From: Lentzea xinjiangensis
GTDB taxonomy: Bacteria; Actinomycetota; Actinomycetes; Mycobacteriales; Pseudonocardiaceae
DNA length: 64,000 nt
NCBI RefSeq assembly: GCF_900110955.1
Contig: NZ_FOFR01000026.1
Span: 56,880-120,879, forward strand
Direction of reading: 5' to 3'
The notes beneath the pieces are model-generated. The model made no database searches. It was not told the origin of the DNA and saw only the letters and a list, made by a program, of their open reading frames with translations. The position numbers were made by a program, and so were the translations under genes. Within the stretch, counting starts at the first letter, position 1. Every line of letters starts with the position of its first letter. Below, in pieces: positions 1 to 8,533 of this stretch.

Positions 1-506
1 ACGTGGTCATCGACACGGAACCGCTGGAGACCGGTTTCGAGTTCCGCTCGGCGGTCACCGGAGGGCGGGTGCCGCCGGAGTTCATCCGCGCGGTCGAGCA
101 GGGCTGCCGGGACGCGCTGGCCGAGGGGCCGCTCGGCCACCCGGTGACCGGGCTGCTGGTGACGCTGACCGACGGGTCCACGCACGTCAAGGACTCCTCG
201 GAGATGGCGTTCCGGACGGCGGGACGGCTGGGGCTCCGCGCGGCGCTCGCGGCCGGCTCGACGGCGTTGCTCGAACCGGTCGCCGAGGTCGAGGTCGTCG
301 TGCCGGACTCGTGCCTCGGCGGGGTGGTCGGTGACCTGGCCGCCCGCCGCGGCCGGGTCGAGGGGTCGGTGGCCAGGGCCGGCACGACGGTGGTGACGGC
401 GATCGTGCCGTTGGCGGAGATGTTCGGGTACGTGACGAGGTTGCGCAGCCGGACGCAAGGCCGCGGCACGTTCACCAGCCGTCCGGCCGGTTACGCGCCG
501 GCGTAG
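1..506 (+). CDS. Elongation factor G-like GTPase, C-terminal part (5' end outside window)
   Basis: This is the last ~167 residues of a translation-factor GTPase; the frame is open to the left edge, so the G domain lies upstream. Visible features match EF-G domains IV and V: GGRVPPEFIRAVEQG corresponds to the EF-G stretch GGxIPxEYIxAVExG, followed by DGSTHVKDSSEMAFRTAG, LLEPVAEVEVVVP, GDLAARRG and the C-terminal PLAEMFGYVTRLRSRTQGRG. The extreme C terminus is shorter and less acidic than in housekeeping EF-G, and domain IV is divergent (GLLVTLTDG). I therefore favour an EF-G paralogue (FusA2-like) over the main FusA, though a ribosomal-protection relative is possible. A strong hairpin follows 29 bases after the stop. 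Confidence 0.8.
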   Translation, partial: VVIDTEPLETGFEFRSAVTGGRVPPEFIRAVEQGCRDALAEGPLGHPVTGLLVTLTDGSTHVKDSSEMAFRTAGRLGLRAALAAGSTALLEPVAEVEVVVPDSCLGGVVGDLAARRGRVEGSVARAGTTVVTAIVPLAEMFGYVTRLRSRTQGRGTFTSRPAGYAPA

Positions 507-534
507 AGCGCGCGGGCCCGCCGGAGCGGGCCAG

Positions 535-578
535 GGGACCGGTCGAGCCGGCGAACGGGTGCCGGCTCGACCGGTCCC
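535..578. terminator. Strong hairpin terminator after the EF-G-like gene
   Basis: A perfect 17-bp stem (535-551 pairs with 562-578, core GACCGGTCGAGCCGG) with a 10-base loop and no clear T-run. It lies between the EF-G-like stop and the next start. Such GC-rich hairpins without a U-tract are common terminators in high-GC actinomycetes. Confidence 0.75.
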
Positions 579-615
579 GCTGTGTCCGATCGGCGGAGAC
601 GGGGTGGGCCGTGCC

Positions 616-1395
616 ATGATCAGTGGGGTGTCGACCTTGAACGTGATGTCGTTCAACCTGCGCTACGCCTCCGCCGCCGAGCCGAACTCGTGGGCGGCGA
701 GACGACCGGCGGTGGCGCAGCTCCTGCTCACCGAGCGCCCGGCGGTGCTGGGCACCCAGGAGGGCCTCTACGGGCAGCTGCTGGACGTCGAGCACGACCT
801 GCCTGACCACTACGACTGGATCGGGCTCGGCAGAGCCGGCGGCAGCCACGACGAGTTCATGGCGATCTTCTTCGACACCCTGAGGGTGCAGCCGCTCGAG
901 TTCGACCACCACTGGCTGTCGGACACGCCGAACGTCATGGGCTCGCGGTCGTGGGGCAACAACGTGGTCCGCATGGTCACGTGGGTCCGGTTCGCCGACC
1001 GGGCGACGGGCAGGCAGTTCGTGGTCGTCAACACCCACTTCGACCACGAGTCGGAGAACGCCCGCCTGCGCAGCGCCGAACTCGTGCGCGACCGGATCAG
1101 CGGCCTGGCGCTGCCGGTCGTGGTCACCGGCGACTTCAACGACGTGCCCCTCTCACCCACCTACAAGACCCTGACCGACGGCGCGGGTCTCGCCGACTCG
1201 TGGCTGGCGGGCCCGCAGACGACGCCGGCGTACGGCACGTTCCACGGGTTCGGGCCGCTGGTCCCGGACGGTCCGCGCATCGACTGGATCCTCACCCGCG
1301 GCGCGACCGTCGAGGCCGCGGCGATCAACACCTACCAGCGGGACGGCCAGTTCCCGTCCGACCACCTGCCGATCCAGGCGTTGATCAGGATCTAG
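616..1395 (+). CDS. Endonuclease/exonuclease/phosphatase (EEP) family protein
   Basis: 259 residues if it starts at ATG 616 (GTG 628 is also possible; the frame is open further upstream but that part is not protein-like). EEP-fold landmarks are in order: LNVMSFNLRY at the N terminus (strand 1 with the metal-site Asn), GTQE around residue 55 (the catalytic metal-binding Glu), NTHFDHES (the His of the active site), VVTGDFND (Asp/Asn pair) and SDHLPI at the C terminus (catalytic Asp-His). All catalytic residues look intact, so a Mg-dependent phosphodiesterase or phosphatase is likely. The substrate is unknown. There is no signal peptide, so it is probably cytoplasmic. It stands alone between the terminator and a secreted protein gene. 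Confidence 0.85.
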   Translation: MISGVSTLNVMSFNLRYASAAEPNSWAARRPAVAQLLLTERPAVLGTQEGLYGQLLDVEHDLPDHYDWIGLGRAGGSHDEFMAIFFDTLRVQPLEFDHHWLSDTPNVMGSRSWGNNVVRMVTWVRFADRATGRQFVVVNTHFDHESENARLRSAELVRDRISGLALPVVVTGDFNDVPLSPTYKTLTDGAGLADSWLAGPQTTPAYGTFHGFGPLVPDGPRIDWILTRGATVEAAAINTYQRDGQFPSDHLPIQALIRI

Positions 1396-1451
1396 GTCGC
1401 GTCAACCGTGAACGGCAATGGTTCATACCAATTTCCGCTACGGTCCACGGG

Positions 1452-2060
1452 ATGCGCCTGAATTCGACGCCCGGCCGCGTCGCGGTGATCGCGTGCGCGT
1501 TGCTGTTCACGTTCGGCTCCACGGCCGTCGCGAACGCCTCGCCCGGCCGTGAGTGCGACACCCCGTCCATCGACCGGTTGCAGCAGTGGCTCGCCAGCGG
1601 CGAGGGTGCCACCGAACCCGCGACCGGCAGCATCCTCGTCCCCCGCGGACGGCACGACTACACGGCGAAGATCAAGTTCCTGTCGAACGACTGGCACGTC
1701 ATGGTCGTGTGGCTGGCCAACCGGTTCGAGGCCGAGGCGGACCTGACGGACTCGCGCGGGTTCTGGCTGACCTACCGCGCCACCGACGACCTGCACGTCC
1801 AGCTCCGACCGGCGTCGGACTGGAGCGGCGGGGCCAAGTGGGTCACCCGGATCCCGTCGACCGGCGGTGAGCTCGTCAAGCGGTTCTTCAGCTTCCGGCC
1901 CGACCGGTGGACCACCCTGCCGGAGCTGGGCGCGCCCGCCTACCCCCTCGACGAGGCGCTCGACGACGCCCGCGGCCTGGTCTTCGTCGGCAAGACGCCG
2001 AACGACCTCGAGTTCCGGGGACTGCGGATCGACGGTCACCGGCCACCCTGCGTTCACTGA
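1452..2060 (+). CDS. Secreted protein of unknown function
   Basis: 202 residues. It begins with a cationic start and a hydrophobic stretch ending in an Ala-rich cleavage site (about residues 1-32), so it should be exported. The mature part is rich in Trp and aromatic residues (NDWHVMVVWLANRFEAEAD, RGFWLTYRATDDLHVQLRPA) and suggests a small beta-sandwich, but I recognise no family. Two Cys (near mature residues 3 and 199) could form a disulfide. The start ATG 1452 is chosen because the signal peptide begins there. It ends nine bases before the GH92 reading frame, so the two may be co-transcribed, and a carbohydrate-related role is conceivable but only from context. Confidence 0.6.
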   Translation: MRLNSTPGRVAVIACALLFTFGSTAVANASPGRECDTPSIDRLQQWLASGEGATEPATGSILVPRGRHDYTAKIKFLSNDWHVMVVWLANRFEAEADLTDSRGFWLTYRATDDLHVQLRPASDWSGGAKWVTRIPSTGGELVKRFFSFRPDRWTTLPELGAPAYPLDEALDDARGLVFVGKTPNDLEFRGLRIDGHRPPCVH

Positions 2061-2081
2061 TCCCGGCTAGTGTGCCGGACC

Positions 2082-4367
2082 GTGAGAGCGCTCCCGGTAC
2101 TCCTGGTCCCCGTCCTCGCCGCCGCGCTGGTGACTCCCGCGAGCGCGGCGGTGAGGGACGACACGAGGTACGTCGACCCGCTGATCGGCTCGGCGGGCGG
2201 TGGGAACACCTACCCAGGCGCCGTCCGGCCGTTCGGGATGATCTCGTGGAGCCCGACGTCGACGCGCGGCGACCAGACGAACACGGGTGCCGCCAACGGC
2301 TACGCCTACGACGCCACCAGGGTGCGCGGCTTCAGCCTCACGCACGTCAACGGCGCCGGCTGCCACCCCGGTGCCGCGGGGGACGTGCCGATCATGCCGC
2401 ACGTCGGCGAGATCACCTCGTCGCCCACCGCCGACACCCGGGACGAGGTCTTCGCCAGCGACTTCTCGCACGCCGACGAGGTCGCCGAGCCCGGCCGCTA
2501 CCGGGTCGGTCTCGCCTCCGGCGCCACGGCCGACCTGTCCGTGACGACGCGCGCGGGCATCGGCGAGTTCACCTTCCCGGTCAACGGTTCGCTGCTCTTC
2601 CGCACCTCGAACTCGCTCAACGGCAGCGAGGACGCGGAGGTCACCATCGACCCCGAAGCCGGCACGGTCACGGGTTCGGTGCTCACCGGCGCGTTCTGCG
2701 GCCGGCGCGCGAACGGTGGTGTGAACAACCAGAAGACGTACTACCGCCTGTACTTCACCGCGTCGTTCGACCGCCCCATCGCGGCGTACGGCACATGGGT
2801 CAACAGCGAGCTGCGGCCGGGCACCACCACCGTCACCGGTGGCGAGGGCTACCTGACCGGAAGTGCGCGCGCGGGCAAGGGCTCCGGCGGCTACGTGTCC
2901 TTCGCGGACGACCGGGTGCGGATGCGCGTCGGCATCTCCTACACCAGCCTCGACGCGGCCAGGCGCAACCTCGCGGCGGAGATCCCGAGGCGCGCCACCG
3001 TCGCCGACGTCGCCGCGGAAGCCCGCGAGCAGTGGGCGAGGCAGCTCCGCGCCGTCGAGATCGACGGCGGCACCGCCGACGAGCGCACGATCTTCTACAC
3101 CGCGCTCTACCACGCCTTCCTGCAGCCGAACGTGACCAGTGACGTCGAGGGCACCTACCTCGGCAGCGACCGGCGGGTCCACCGGCTCGAACCCGGCCAG
3201 CGGGTCCAGTACGGCAACTTCTCCGGCTGGGACCAGTACCGCGCCCACACGCAGCTGCTGGCCCTGCTGGAACCCCGCGTCGCGGGCGACTACGCCCAGT
3301 CGTTGCTCAACCTCTCCCGCCAGAACGGCGGTGTCTGGGACCGCTGGGTGCACGTCAACGGCCCAACGCACGTCATGACCGGTGACCCGTCCGCACCGGC
3401 CATCGCGGGCATGCACGCCATGGGAGCCGGGAACTTCGACGTCCGGGCGGCGTTCGACTCGCTGCTGCGCCAGGCGACCGTCCCGCACCAGGACGGCCTG
3501 TCCGACAAGGGCTGCCCCGGCCAGTGCGAGGGCCAGCGCCCGAACCTCGCCGAGTACCTGCGCCTCGGCTACGCCCCGCACGACACGTGCCACTGCTGGG
3601 GCGGCGCGGCCGAGACGCTGGAGGACGCGGTCGCGGACCAGGCGCTCGCGGACCTGGCGCGCAGGCTCGGCCGTCCCGCCGACGCGCTGCGCGAGCGCGC
3701 GGGCTGGTGGCGCAACACCTTCAACCCCGCGACCGGCCACCAGCAGGCGCGCAAGGCCGACGGCACCTGGGTGACGCCGTTCAGCCCCGCGTCGGACCTG
3801 GGTTTCGCCCAGGGCAGCAGCGCCACCTACACGTGGATGGTGCCGCACGACGTGCCGGGGCTCGCGGAGGTCATGGGCGGCAACGACATCGCGGCGAGCA
3901 GGCTCGACGCGTTCTTCCACCGCGCGGACGGCTCGTGGGCGACGGGCGGCGACCCGCTGCGGTACGACCCGACGAACGAGCCCGGCATCCACACCCCCTG
4001 GATCTACAACGAGCTCGGCCAGCCGCGGAAGACCCAGGAGACCGTGCGGGCGATGGCCCGGCTGGTCTACCGCACGGGCCCGTCCGGCCTGCCCGGCAAC
4101 GACGACCTCGGCACGATGTCGGCCTGGTACGTCTTCGCCGCGCTCGGGCTGTACCCGCGCACGCCGAGCAGCGCCGAGCTGCACCTGTCCAGCCCCCTGT
4201 TCCCGAAGGCCCGCATCTCCGGCCGGGGCATCACGATCCTCGCGCCCGGCGCTCCGGGGACCTACCTGCGGGAGACGCGGTGGAACGGCCGGAAGGTCGA
4301 CCGGCCGTGGCTGCCGGAGGAGTTCGTCGCCCGCGGGGGAGTGCTGGTCTCACGCCTCGAAGGGTGA
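2082..4367 (+). CDS. Secreted glycoside hydrolase family 92 (alpha-1,2-mannosidase type)
   Basis: 761 residues from GTG 2082, which starts a clean signal peptide (RALPVLLVPVLAAALVTPASA); GTG 2070 is in frame four codons upstream. Family GH92 enzymes are calcium-dependent exo-alpha-mannosidases that trim mannose from glycans. Family marks: an N-terminal YVDPLIGS...GNTYPGAVRPFGM block, SGWDQYRAHTQLLALLEP, TGDPSAPAIAGMHAMGA, NEPGIHTPWIYNELGQP and the C-terminal GNDDLGTMSAWYVFAALG. Length matches the family (about 750 residues). The linkage specificity cannot be read from sequence alone. It acts outside the cell, probably on mannoproteins or mannans. Confidence 0.9.
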   Translation: MRALPVLLVPVLAAALVTPASAAVRDDTRYVDPLIGSAGGGNTYPGAVRPFGMISWSPTSTRGDQTNTGAANGYAYDATRVRGFSLTHVNGAGCHPGAAGDVPIMPHVGEITSSPTADTRDEVFASDFSHADEVAEPGRYRVGLASGATADLSVTTRAGIGEFTFPVNGSLLFRTSNSLNGSEDAEVTIDPEAGTVTGSVLTGAFCGRRANGGVNNQKTYYRLYFTASFDRPIAAYGTWVNSELRPGTTTVTGGEGYLTGSARAGKGSGGYVSFADDRVRMRVGISYTSLDAARRNLAAEIPRRATVADVAAEAREQWARQLRAVEIDGGTADERTIFYTALYHAFLQPNVTSDVEGTYLGSDRRVHRLEPGQRVQYGNFSGWDQYRAHTQLLALLEPRVAGDYAQSLLNLSRQNGGVWDRWVHVNGPTHVMTGDPSAPAIAGMHAMGAGNFDVRAAFDSLLRQATVPHQDGLSDKGCPGQCEGQRPNLAEYLRLGYAPHDTCHCWGGAAETLEDAVADQALADLARRLGRPADALRERAGWWRNTFNPATGHQQARKADGTWVTPFSPASDLGFAQGSSATYTWMVPHDVPGLAEVMGGNDIAASRLDAFFHRADGSWATGGDPLRYDPTNEPGIHTPWIYNELGQPRKTQETVRAMARLVYRTGPSGLPGNDDLGTMSAWYVFAALGLYPRTPSSAELHLSSPLFPKARISGRGITILAPGAPGTYLRETRWNGRKVDRPWLPEEFVARGGVLVSRLEG

Positions 4368-4887
4368 CCCGGCGCGGCCGCGCCGGCCGGGGTGAGCCGC
4401 TCGCAGCGGCCGAGGGTCGTTCGCGTGCCGTGGGCCGGCTGTCCGGCACCCCGTCGGCCTCCAGGTCCTCGGCGTGAGGGCGGTGCGGTCGAAGGGGCCG
4501 CCGTGTGCCGCCGCGCGGGTGACGGCGTCGTCGGCTTGGCCGAGGTCGAACCGGGTCCTCGGGCCCGGCTCCCCGGTGCCGCCATGCCGGCGGTCACCGC
4601 GGTCATGCGGTCGATCACCTCGACCACCCTGCCGAGTCGACGACACGCCCGCGGGTACGGCCGGCTTTCGCCATCGGTGAGCCGGCCTGCTCGGTGCGGA
4701 GGAGGTGCGCGGAACGCGGACCGGCCGCGCCCAGCGGTCCACATCGGACTCGCGACGCGGCCACGATCGGTTCCCGGGAAGGCGGTTCGCCCGTTCTGCC
4801 GGCAGTTGCCCGGACGCCCTTTCCGGTGGACACGTGTTTGCGCCGGCCGTGCAGGGGAACCAGCCTGCAAACGGGAGGAGCGGAAAC
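4368..4887. other. 520-bp intergenic region with an 18-bp palindrome and a dehydrogenase remnant
   Basis: No intact gene. It opens with a perfect 18-bp palindrome (4369-4386, CCGGCGCGG/CCGCGCCGG) just after the GH92 stop, which may act as a terminator. The middle holds the remnant described separately. The 3' part (about 4800-4887) is the promoter and leader of the alcohol dehydrogenase. There GTTTGC (4836-4841) and GCAAAC (4867-4872), with GCAGG and CCTGC inside them, form an interrupted inverted repeat just before the ribosome-binding site GGGAGGAG (4873-4880). Confidence 0.5.
4440..4650 (-). pseudogene. Possible decayed zinc-type dehydrogenase, C-terminal remnant
   Basis: On the minus strand, roughly 4480-4550, the frame encodes FDLGQADDAVTRAAAHGGPF followed by DRTALTP. 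This matches the usual C-terminal pattern of quinone-reductase/zinc-alcohol-dehydrogenase proteins (an [FY]PLxxAxxAVxxAxxxxGPFRxTVLxP-like ending). Upstream the match stops, and a different frame carries only a weak dehydrogenase-like run. No start codon, ribosome site or Rossmann core is present, so this would be a gene relic. The call rests on about 27 residues and is tentative. Confidence 0.3.
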
Positions 4888-6021
4888 GTGAAGGCTGTCG
4901 TGTGGCACGGGAAGGGCGACATCCGGCTGGACGAGGTGGAGGACCCGCACGTCCAGGAGCCGACCGACGCCGTCATCCGGATCACCCGCAGCGCGATCTG
5001 CGGCACGGACCTGCACATGGTCCGCGGCACGATGCCGGACATGGTCGAGGGCACCGTTCTCGGGCACGAAGCCGTCGGCGTGGTCGAAGAGGTCGGTTCG
5101 GCGGTGCGCGGGTTCACGCCCGGCGACCGCGTGGTGGTGACCTCGACGATCGGCTGCGGCACGTGCTCCTACTGCCGCGCCGGGTACTTCGCCCAGTGCG
5201 ACACCGCCAACCCGAACGGTCCCTCGGCCGGCACCTGCTTCTTCGGTGGCCCGAAGCCGACCGGGCCGGTCAACGGGCTGCAGGCGGAGTACGCGCGGAT
5301 CCCGCACGCGATGACGACGCTGGTCCGCGTTCCGGACGAGGTCTCCGACGACCAGGCCATCCTGGTCTCCGACATCTTCCCGACGTCCTGGTTCGGCGCG
5401 CGGCTCGCCGAGGTGGGCGACGGCGACACCGTGCTGGTGCTGGGCGCCGGTGTGGTGGGCCAGTTCGCGATCGCCTCGGCCAAGCGCCAGGGCGCCGGAC
5501 GGGTGATCGTCGTGGACGGCGTCGCGTCCCGGCTGGACATCGCCCGCGCGCAGAACGCCGAGACCGTGAACTTCAACGAGGAGGACCCGGTCGAGGTGGT
5601 CAGGGAGCTGACCGGCGGGATCGGGGCCGACCGCGTGATCGAGGCGGTCGGCATCGACGCCGAGAAGCCCGGCGAGCGGACCGGCGAGCAGTGGAAGCCC
5701 GGCGACGCGCCGCAGCTCGCGCTGGACTGGGCGGTCGAGCTCGTCGCGAAGGCCGGCACGATCGGCATCATCGGCGTCTACCCGCCGGGGTTCGACGACT
5801 TCCCGATCGGTGCGGCGATGAACAAGAACCTCACCCTGCGGATGGGCAACTGCAACCACCGCCGGTACGTGCCCCGCCTGCTGGACCTCGTGCTGACCGG
5901 CTCGGTGGACCCGCTCGCGTTCATCACCCAGCGCGAGACGCCGGAGGCCGCCGTCGACGCCTACAAGTCGTTCGACCTGCGGGAGGACGGGTGGCTGAAG
6001 ACGGTGCTCGATGTCCGCTGA
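4888..6021 (+). CDS. Zinc-dependent alcohol dehydrogenase, medium-chain family
   Basis: 377 residues from GTG 4888, which sits eight bases after GGGAGGAG; longer upstream frames lack protein character. The MDR fold is complete: ICGTDLH and GHEAVGVVEEVG carry catalytic-zinc ligands (Cys, His, Glu), and GCGTCSYCRAGYFAQC is the four-Cys structural zinc lobe. VLGAGVVGQFAI is the NAD-binding glycine motif, with Asp 25 residues later (VVDGV) suggesting NAD preference. The insertion EKPGERTGEQWKPGDAPQ resembles the glutathione-independent formaldehyde dehydrogenase-like branch. It is the first gene of the sugar operon and overlaps the next gene by 11 bases, so it may oxidise a sugar alcohol or an aldehyde-adduct intermediate; the substrate is unknown. 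A related enzyme lies at 61094-62263. Confidence 0.85.
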   Translation: MKAVVWHGKGDIRLDEVEDPHVQEPTDAVIRITRSAICGTDLHMVRGTMPDMVEGTVLGHEAVGVVEEVGSAVRGFTPGDRVVVTSTIGCGTCSYCRAGYFAQCDTANPNGPSAGTCFFGGPKPTGPVNGLQAEYARIPHAMTTLVRVPDEVSDDQAILVSDIFPTSWFGARLAEVGDGDTVLVLGAGVVGQFAIASAKRQGAGRVIVVDGVASRLDIARAQNAETVNFNEEDPVEVVRELTGGIGADRVIEAVGIDAEKPGERTGEQWKPGDAPQLALDWAVELVAKAGTIGIIGVYPPGFDDFPIGAAMNKNLTLRMGNCNHRRYVPRLLDLVLTGSVDPLAFITQRETPEAAVDAYKSFDLREDGWLKTVLDVR

Positions 6022-6928
6022 CCGGGTGGTGGTGACCGGCGGCGCGGGGTTCCTGGGCTCGCACGTCTGCGAAGCGCTGCTGGCCGAGGGCGCGCAGGTC
6101 GTGTGCGTGGACTCGTTCCGCACCGGCTCGCGGGAGAACGTGCCCGACGGGGTGAACGTGGTCACCGCCGACGTGGCCCGCCCGCTCGACCTGCCCGGCC
6201 GCGTCGACCTGGTCCTGCACCTGGCCTGCCCCGCGTCACCGGCGGACTACCTGCGCATGCCCGTGGACACCCTGCGGACGGGCGGGTTCGGCACGTACCA
6301 CGTGCTGGACCTGGCCCGCCGCAAGGGAGCCAGGGTCGTCGTCGCGTCCACCAGCGAGGTGTACGGCGATCCGGAGGAGCACCCGCAGCGGGAGTCCTAC
6401 TGGGGTCACGTCAACCCGATCGGGCCGCGCAGCGTCTACGACGAGGCGAAGCGGTTCGGCGAGGCGATGACCGTGGCGTTCCGCGCCGAGCACGGGGTGA
6501 ACACCGGGATCGTGCGGATCTTCAACACCTACGGGCCGCGGATGCGCGCGCACGACGGCCGGATGATCCCCACGTTCCTGCGGCAGGCCTTGGCGGGCGA
6601 GCCGCTCACCGTCCACGGCGACGGCCTGCAGACCCGGTCGCTGTGCTACGTGGACGACCTGGTGCGCGGGCTGCTCGCGATGGCGCGCAGCGACCACCCC
6701 GGCCCGATCAACCTCGGCAACCCGGCGGAGGTCACCGTGCTCGACGTCGCCCGGCGGACGATCGAGGTGACCGGTAGCTCGTCGGGCGTCCGGCACGTCG
6801 AGGCGATGACCGACGACCCCCGGCGCCGGCGGCCGGACATCACCCTGGCGCGCGAGGTCCTCGGCTGGCAGCCGCGGGTTCCGCTGGAGGAGGGCCTCCG
6901 GTCGTTTGCCCGGCATTTCGCCGGGTAG
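6011..6928 (+). CDS. UDP-glucuronate decarboxylase (UDP-xylose synthase) type SDR
   Basis: 305 residues. An extended short-chain dehydrogenase with the NAD motif TGGAGFLGSH at residues 9-18, a CPASPADYLRMPVDTLRTG stretch, and YGDPEEHPQRESYWGHVNPI leading to the catalytic SVYDEAKR (YxxxK, Tyr and Lys present). These three blocks are specific to UDP-glucuronate decarboxylases, which turn UDP-glucuronate into UDP-xylose. The neighbour at 10277 encodes the UDP-glucose 6-dehydrogenase that makes UDP-glucuronate, so the pair forms a short route from UDP-glucose to UDP-xylose. A 4-epimerase or UDP-apiose-type relative is the main alternative. Start ATG 6011 lies inside the previous gene, indicating translational coupling. 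Confidence 0.85.
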   Translation: MSADRVVVTGGAGFLGSHVCEALLAEGAQVVCVDSFRTGSRENVPDGVNVVTADVARPLDLPGRVDLVLHLACPASPADYLRMPVDTLRTGGFGTYHVLDLARRKGARVVVASTSEVYGDPEEHPQRESYWGHVNPIGPRSVYDEAKRFGEAMTVAFRAEHGVNTGIVRIFNTYGPRMRAHDGRMIPTFLRQALAGEPLTVHGDGLQTRSLCYVDDLVRGLLAMARSDHPGPINLGNPAEVTVLDVARRTIEVTGSSSGVRHVEAMTDDPRRRRPDITLAREVLGWQPRVPLEEGLRSFARHFAG

Positions 6929-6937
6929 CCGCATTTC

Positions 6938-8533
6938 ATGCGAGTTCTCGGAATCAACGCGATCTTTCACGACCCGGCCGCCGCACTGGTGGTCGACGGC
7001 GCTGTCGTCGCGGCGGCCGAGGAGGAACGGTTCTCCCGCCGCAAGCACGGCAAACGGCCGGTGCCGTTCTCCGCGTGGGAGTTGCCGGAGCTGTCCGCGC
7101 GCTGGTGCCTCGAGCAGGCCGGGCTCACCGCCGCGGACCTCGACGCGGTGGCGTACTCGTACGACCCCAGCCTCGTGGACGCCGAGTACGCGCCCTGGGA
7201 GGAGCTGCGCACGACCTACGCCCGGCGTGCGCCGGAGTTCCTCGCCACCGCCCTGCCCGGCCTCGACCCCGCCATCGTGCGGTTCGTGCCGCACCACGTC
7301 GCGCACGCCGCGTCGACGGGCCTCGCCGCCCCGTTCGGCGGGAACTGCGCGGTGCTGGTGGCGGACGGCCGCGGCGAGTGCGGCTCGCACCTCGCCGGGC
7401 GGTACGTCGACCAGGAGCTCACCACGTTCGCCTCGCAGCGGCTGCCGCACTCGCTCGGCCTGATGTACGAGGACCTCACCGAGCACCTGGGCTTCCTGCG
7501 CTCCAGCGACGAGTACAAGGTGATGGCGCTGGCCTCGCACGCGAAGCCGGTGCACCTGGACCTGATGCGCGAGCACGTGGTGGTGCGCGACGGCGGGTTC
7601 GAGATCCGGCCGCTCGACTGGAACACGCTGGCCAAGCGGCGCGCGAAGGACGAGGAGCTGACCGGGGAGCACGCGGAGCTGGCGGCGAGCGTGCAGGTGC
7701 GGCTCGAGGAGGTGCTGCTGGAGCTGGTGCGGTGGCTGCACGAGCGCACCGGCGAGTCCCGGCTGACGATGGCGGGCGGCGTGGCGCTGAACTGCGTGGC
7801 CAACACCAGGATCTTCGCCGAGGGACCGTTCGACGAGGTCTGGGTCCAGCCCGCCGCGGGGGACGCCGGCACGGCGCTGGGCGCGGCGCTGCACGCGAGC
7901 ACGGACGTCGTCTCCCCGATGCCGGGCGCCGACCTCGGCCGGGGCTTCTCCGACGAGGAGATCGAGTCGGTGCTGCGCGTCGCCGCGGTGCCGTACACCA
8001 GGCCCGCGGACGTCGCGGCGGAAGTCGCCGAGGCGCTCGCCGCGAACAAGATCGTCGCGTGGTTCCAGGGCCGCAGCGAGTACGGTCCGCGCGCTCTGGG
8101 CCGCCGCTCGCTGCTCGCGAACCCCTGCTACGCCGAGAACCTCACCCGGCTCAACGACGTCAAGGGGCGCGAGCAGTTCCGGCCGGTGGCGCCGATGGTG
8201 CTCGCCGACCGCGCCGCCGAGGTGTTCACCCGCGGTCCGATCCCCAGCCCCTACATGCTCTTCGTGCACGACGTCCGTCCGGAGTGGACCGACCGCATCC
8301 CGGCGGTCGTGCACGTCGACGGCACCGCGCGCGCCCAGACCGTCGCGGACGACCCGTTGCTGGAGCGGATGCTGCGGTCGTTCGAGGCGCTCACCGGGGT
8401 GCCGGTCGTGGTCAACACCAGCCTCAACACGGCAGGCCGGCCCATGGTCGACACCCCGCGCGACGCGCTGGAGTGCTTCGGGTCCTCGCCGGTCGACCTG
8501 CTCGCGATCGGCCCGTTCGTGGTGCGCCGATGA
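6938..8533 (+). CDS. O-carbamoyltransferase, NodU/CmcH family
   Basis: 531 residues, the normal length for the family. The N-terminal Kae1-like domain begins LGINAIFHDPAAALV and holds the metal-binding HHVAHAAST pair; AGGVALNCVANTRI is in the middle. The C-terminal YrdC-like region has EYGPRALGRRSLLANP and the Arg/Lys-rich NDVKGREQFRPVAPMV. These enzymes use carbamoyl phosphate and ATP to place a carbamoyl group on a sugar hydroxyl, as in Nod factors, cephamycin and aminocoumarins. Here it sits between a UDP-xylose synthase and two glycosyltransferases, so the acceptor is probably a sugar of the glycan made by this operon. Confidence 0.9.
   Translation: MRVLGINAIFHDPAAALVVDGAVVAAAEEERFSRRKHGKRPVPFSAWELPELSARWCLEQAGLTAADLDAVAYSYDPSLVDAEYAPWEELRTTYARRAPEFLATALPGLDPAIVRFVPHHVAHAASTGLAAPFGGNCAVLVADGRGECGSHLAGRYVDQELTTFASQRLPHSLGLMYEDLTEHLGFLRSSDEYKVMALASHAKPVHLDLMREHVVVRDGGFEIRPLDWNTLAKRRAKDEELTGEHAELAASVQVRLEEVLLELVRWLHERTGESRLTMAGGVALNCVANTRIFAEGPFDEVWVQPAAGDAGTALGAALHASTDVVSPMPGADLGRGFSDEEIESVLRVAAVPYTRPADVAAEVAEALAANKIVAWFQGRSEYGPRALGRRSLLANPCYAENLTRLNDVKGREQFRPVAPMVLADRAAEVFTRGPIPSPYMLFVHDVRPEWTDRIPAVVHVDGTARAQTVADDPLLERMLRSFEALTGVPVVVNTSLNTAGRPMVDTPRDALECFGSSPVDLLAIGPFVVRR

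Noticed and set aside
2067..4184. A long open frame on the minus strand opposite the GH92 gene
   Set aside because: Composition is Arg/Ala/Gly/Val-rich with no domain signature; it mirrors the high third-position GC of the real gene. Similar shadows lie opposite many genes (for example 6236-8314).
4834..4872. A stress-type promoter for the alcohol dehydrogenase at 4888
   Set aside because: GTTT is present at 4836 but no GGGTA follows at 14-16 bases (the sequence there is GGGGAAC), so it does not meet the pattern.
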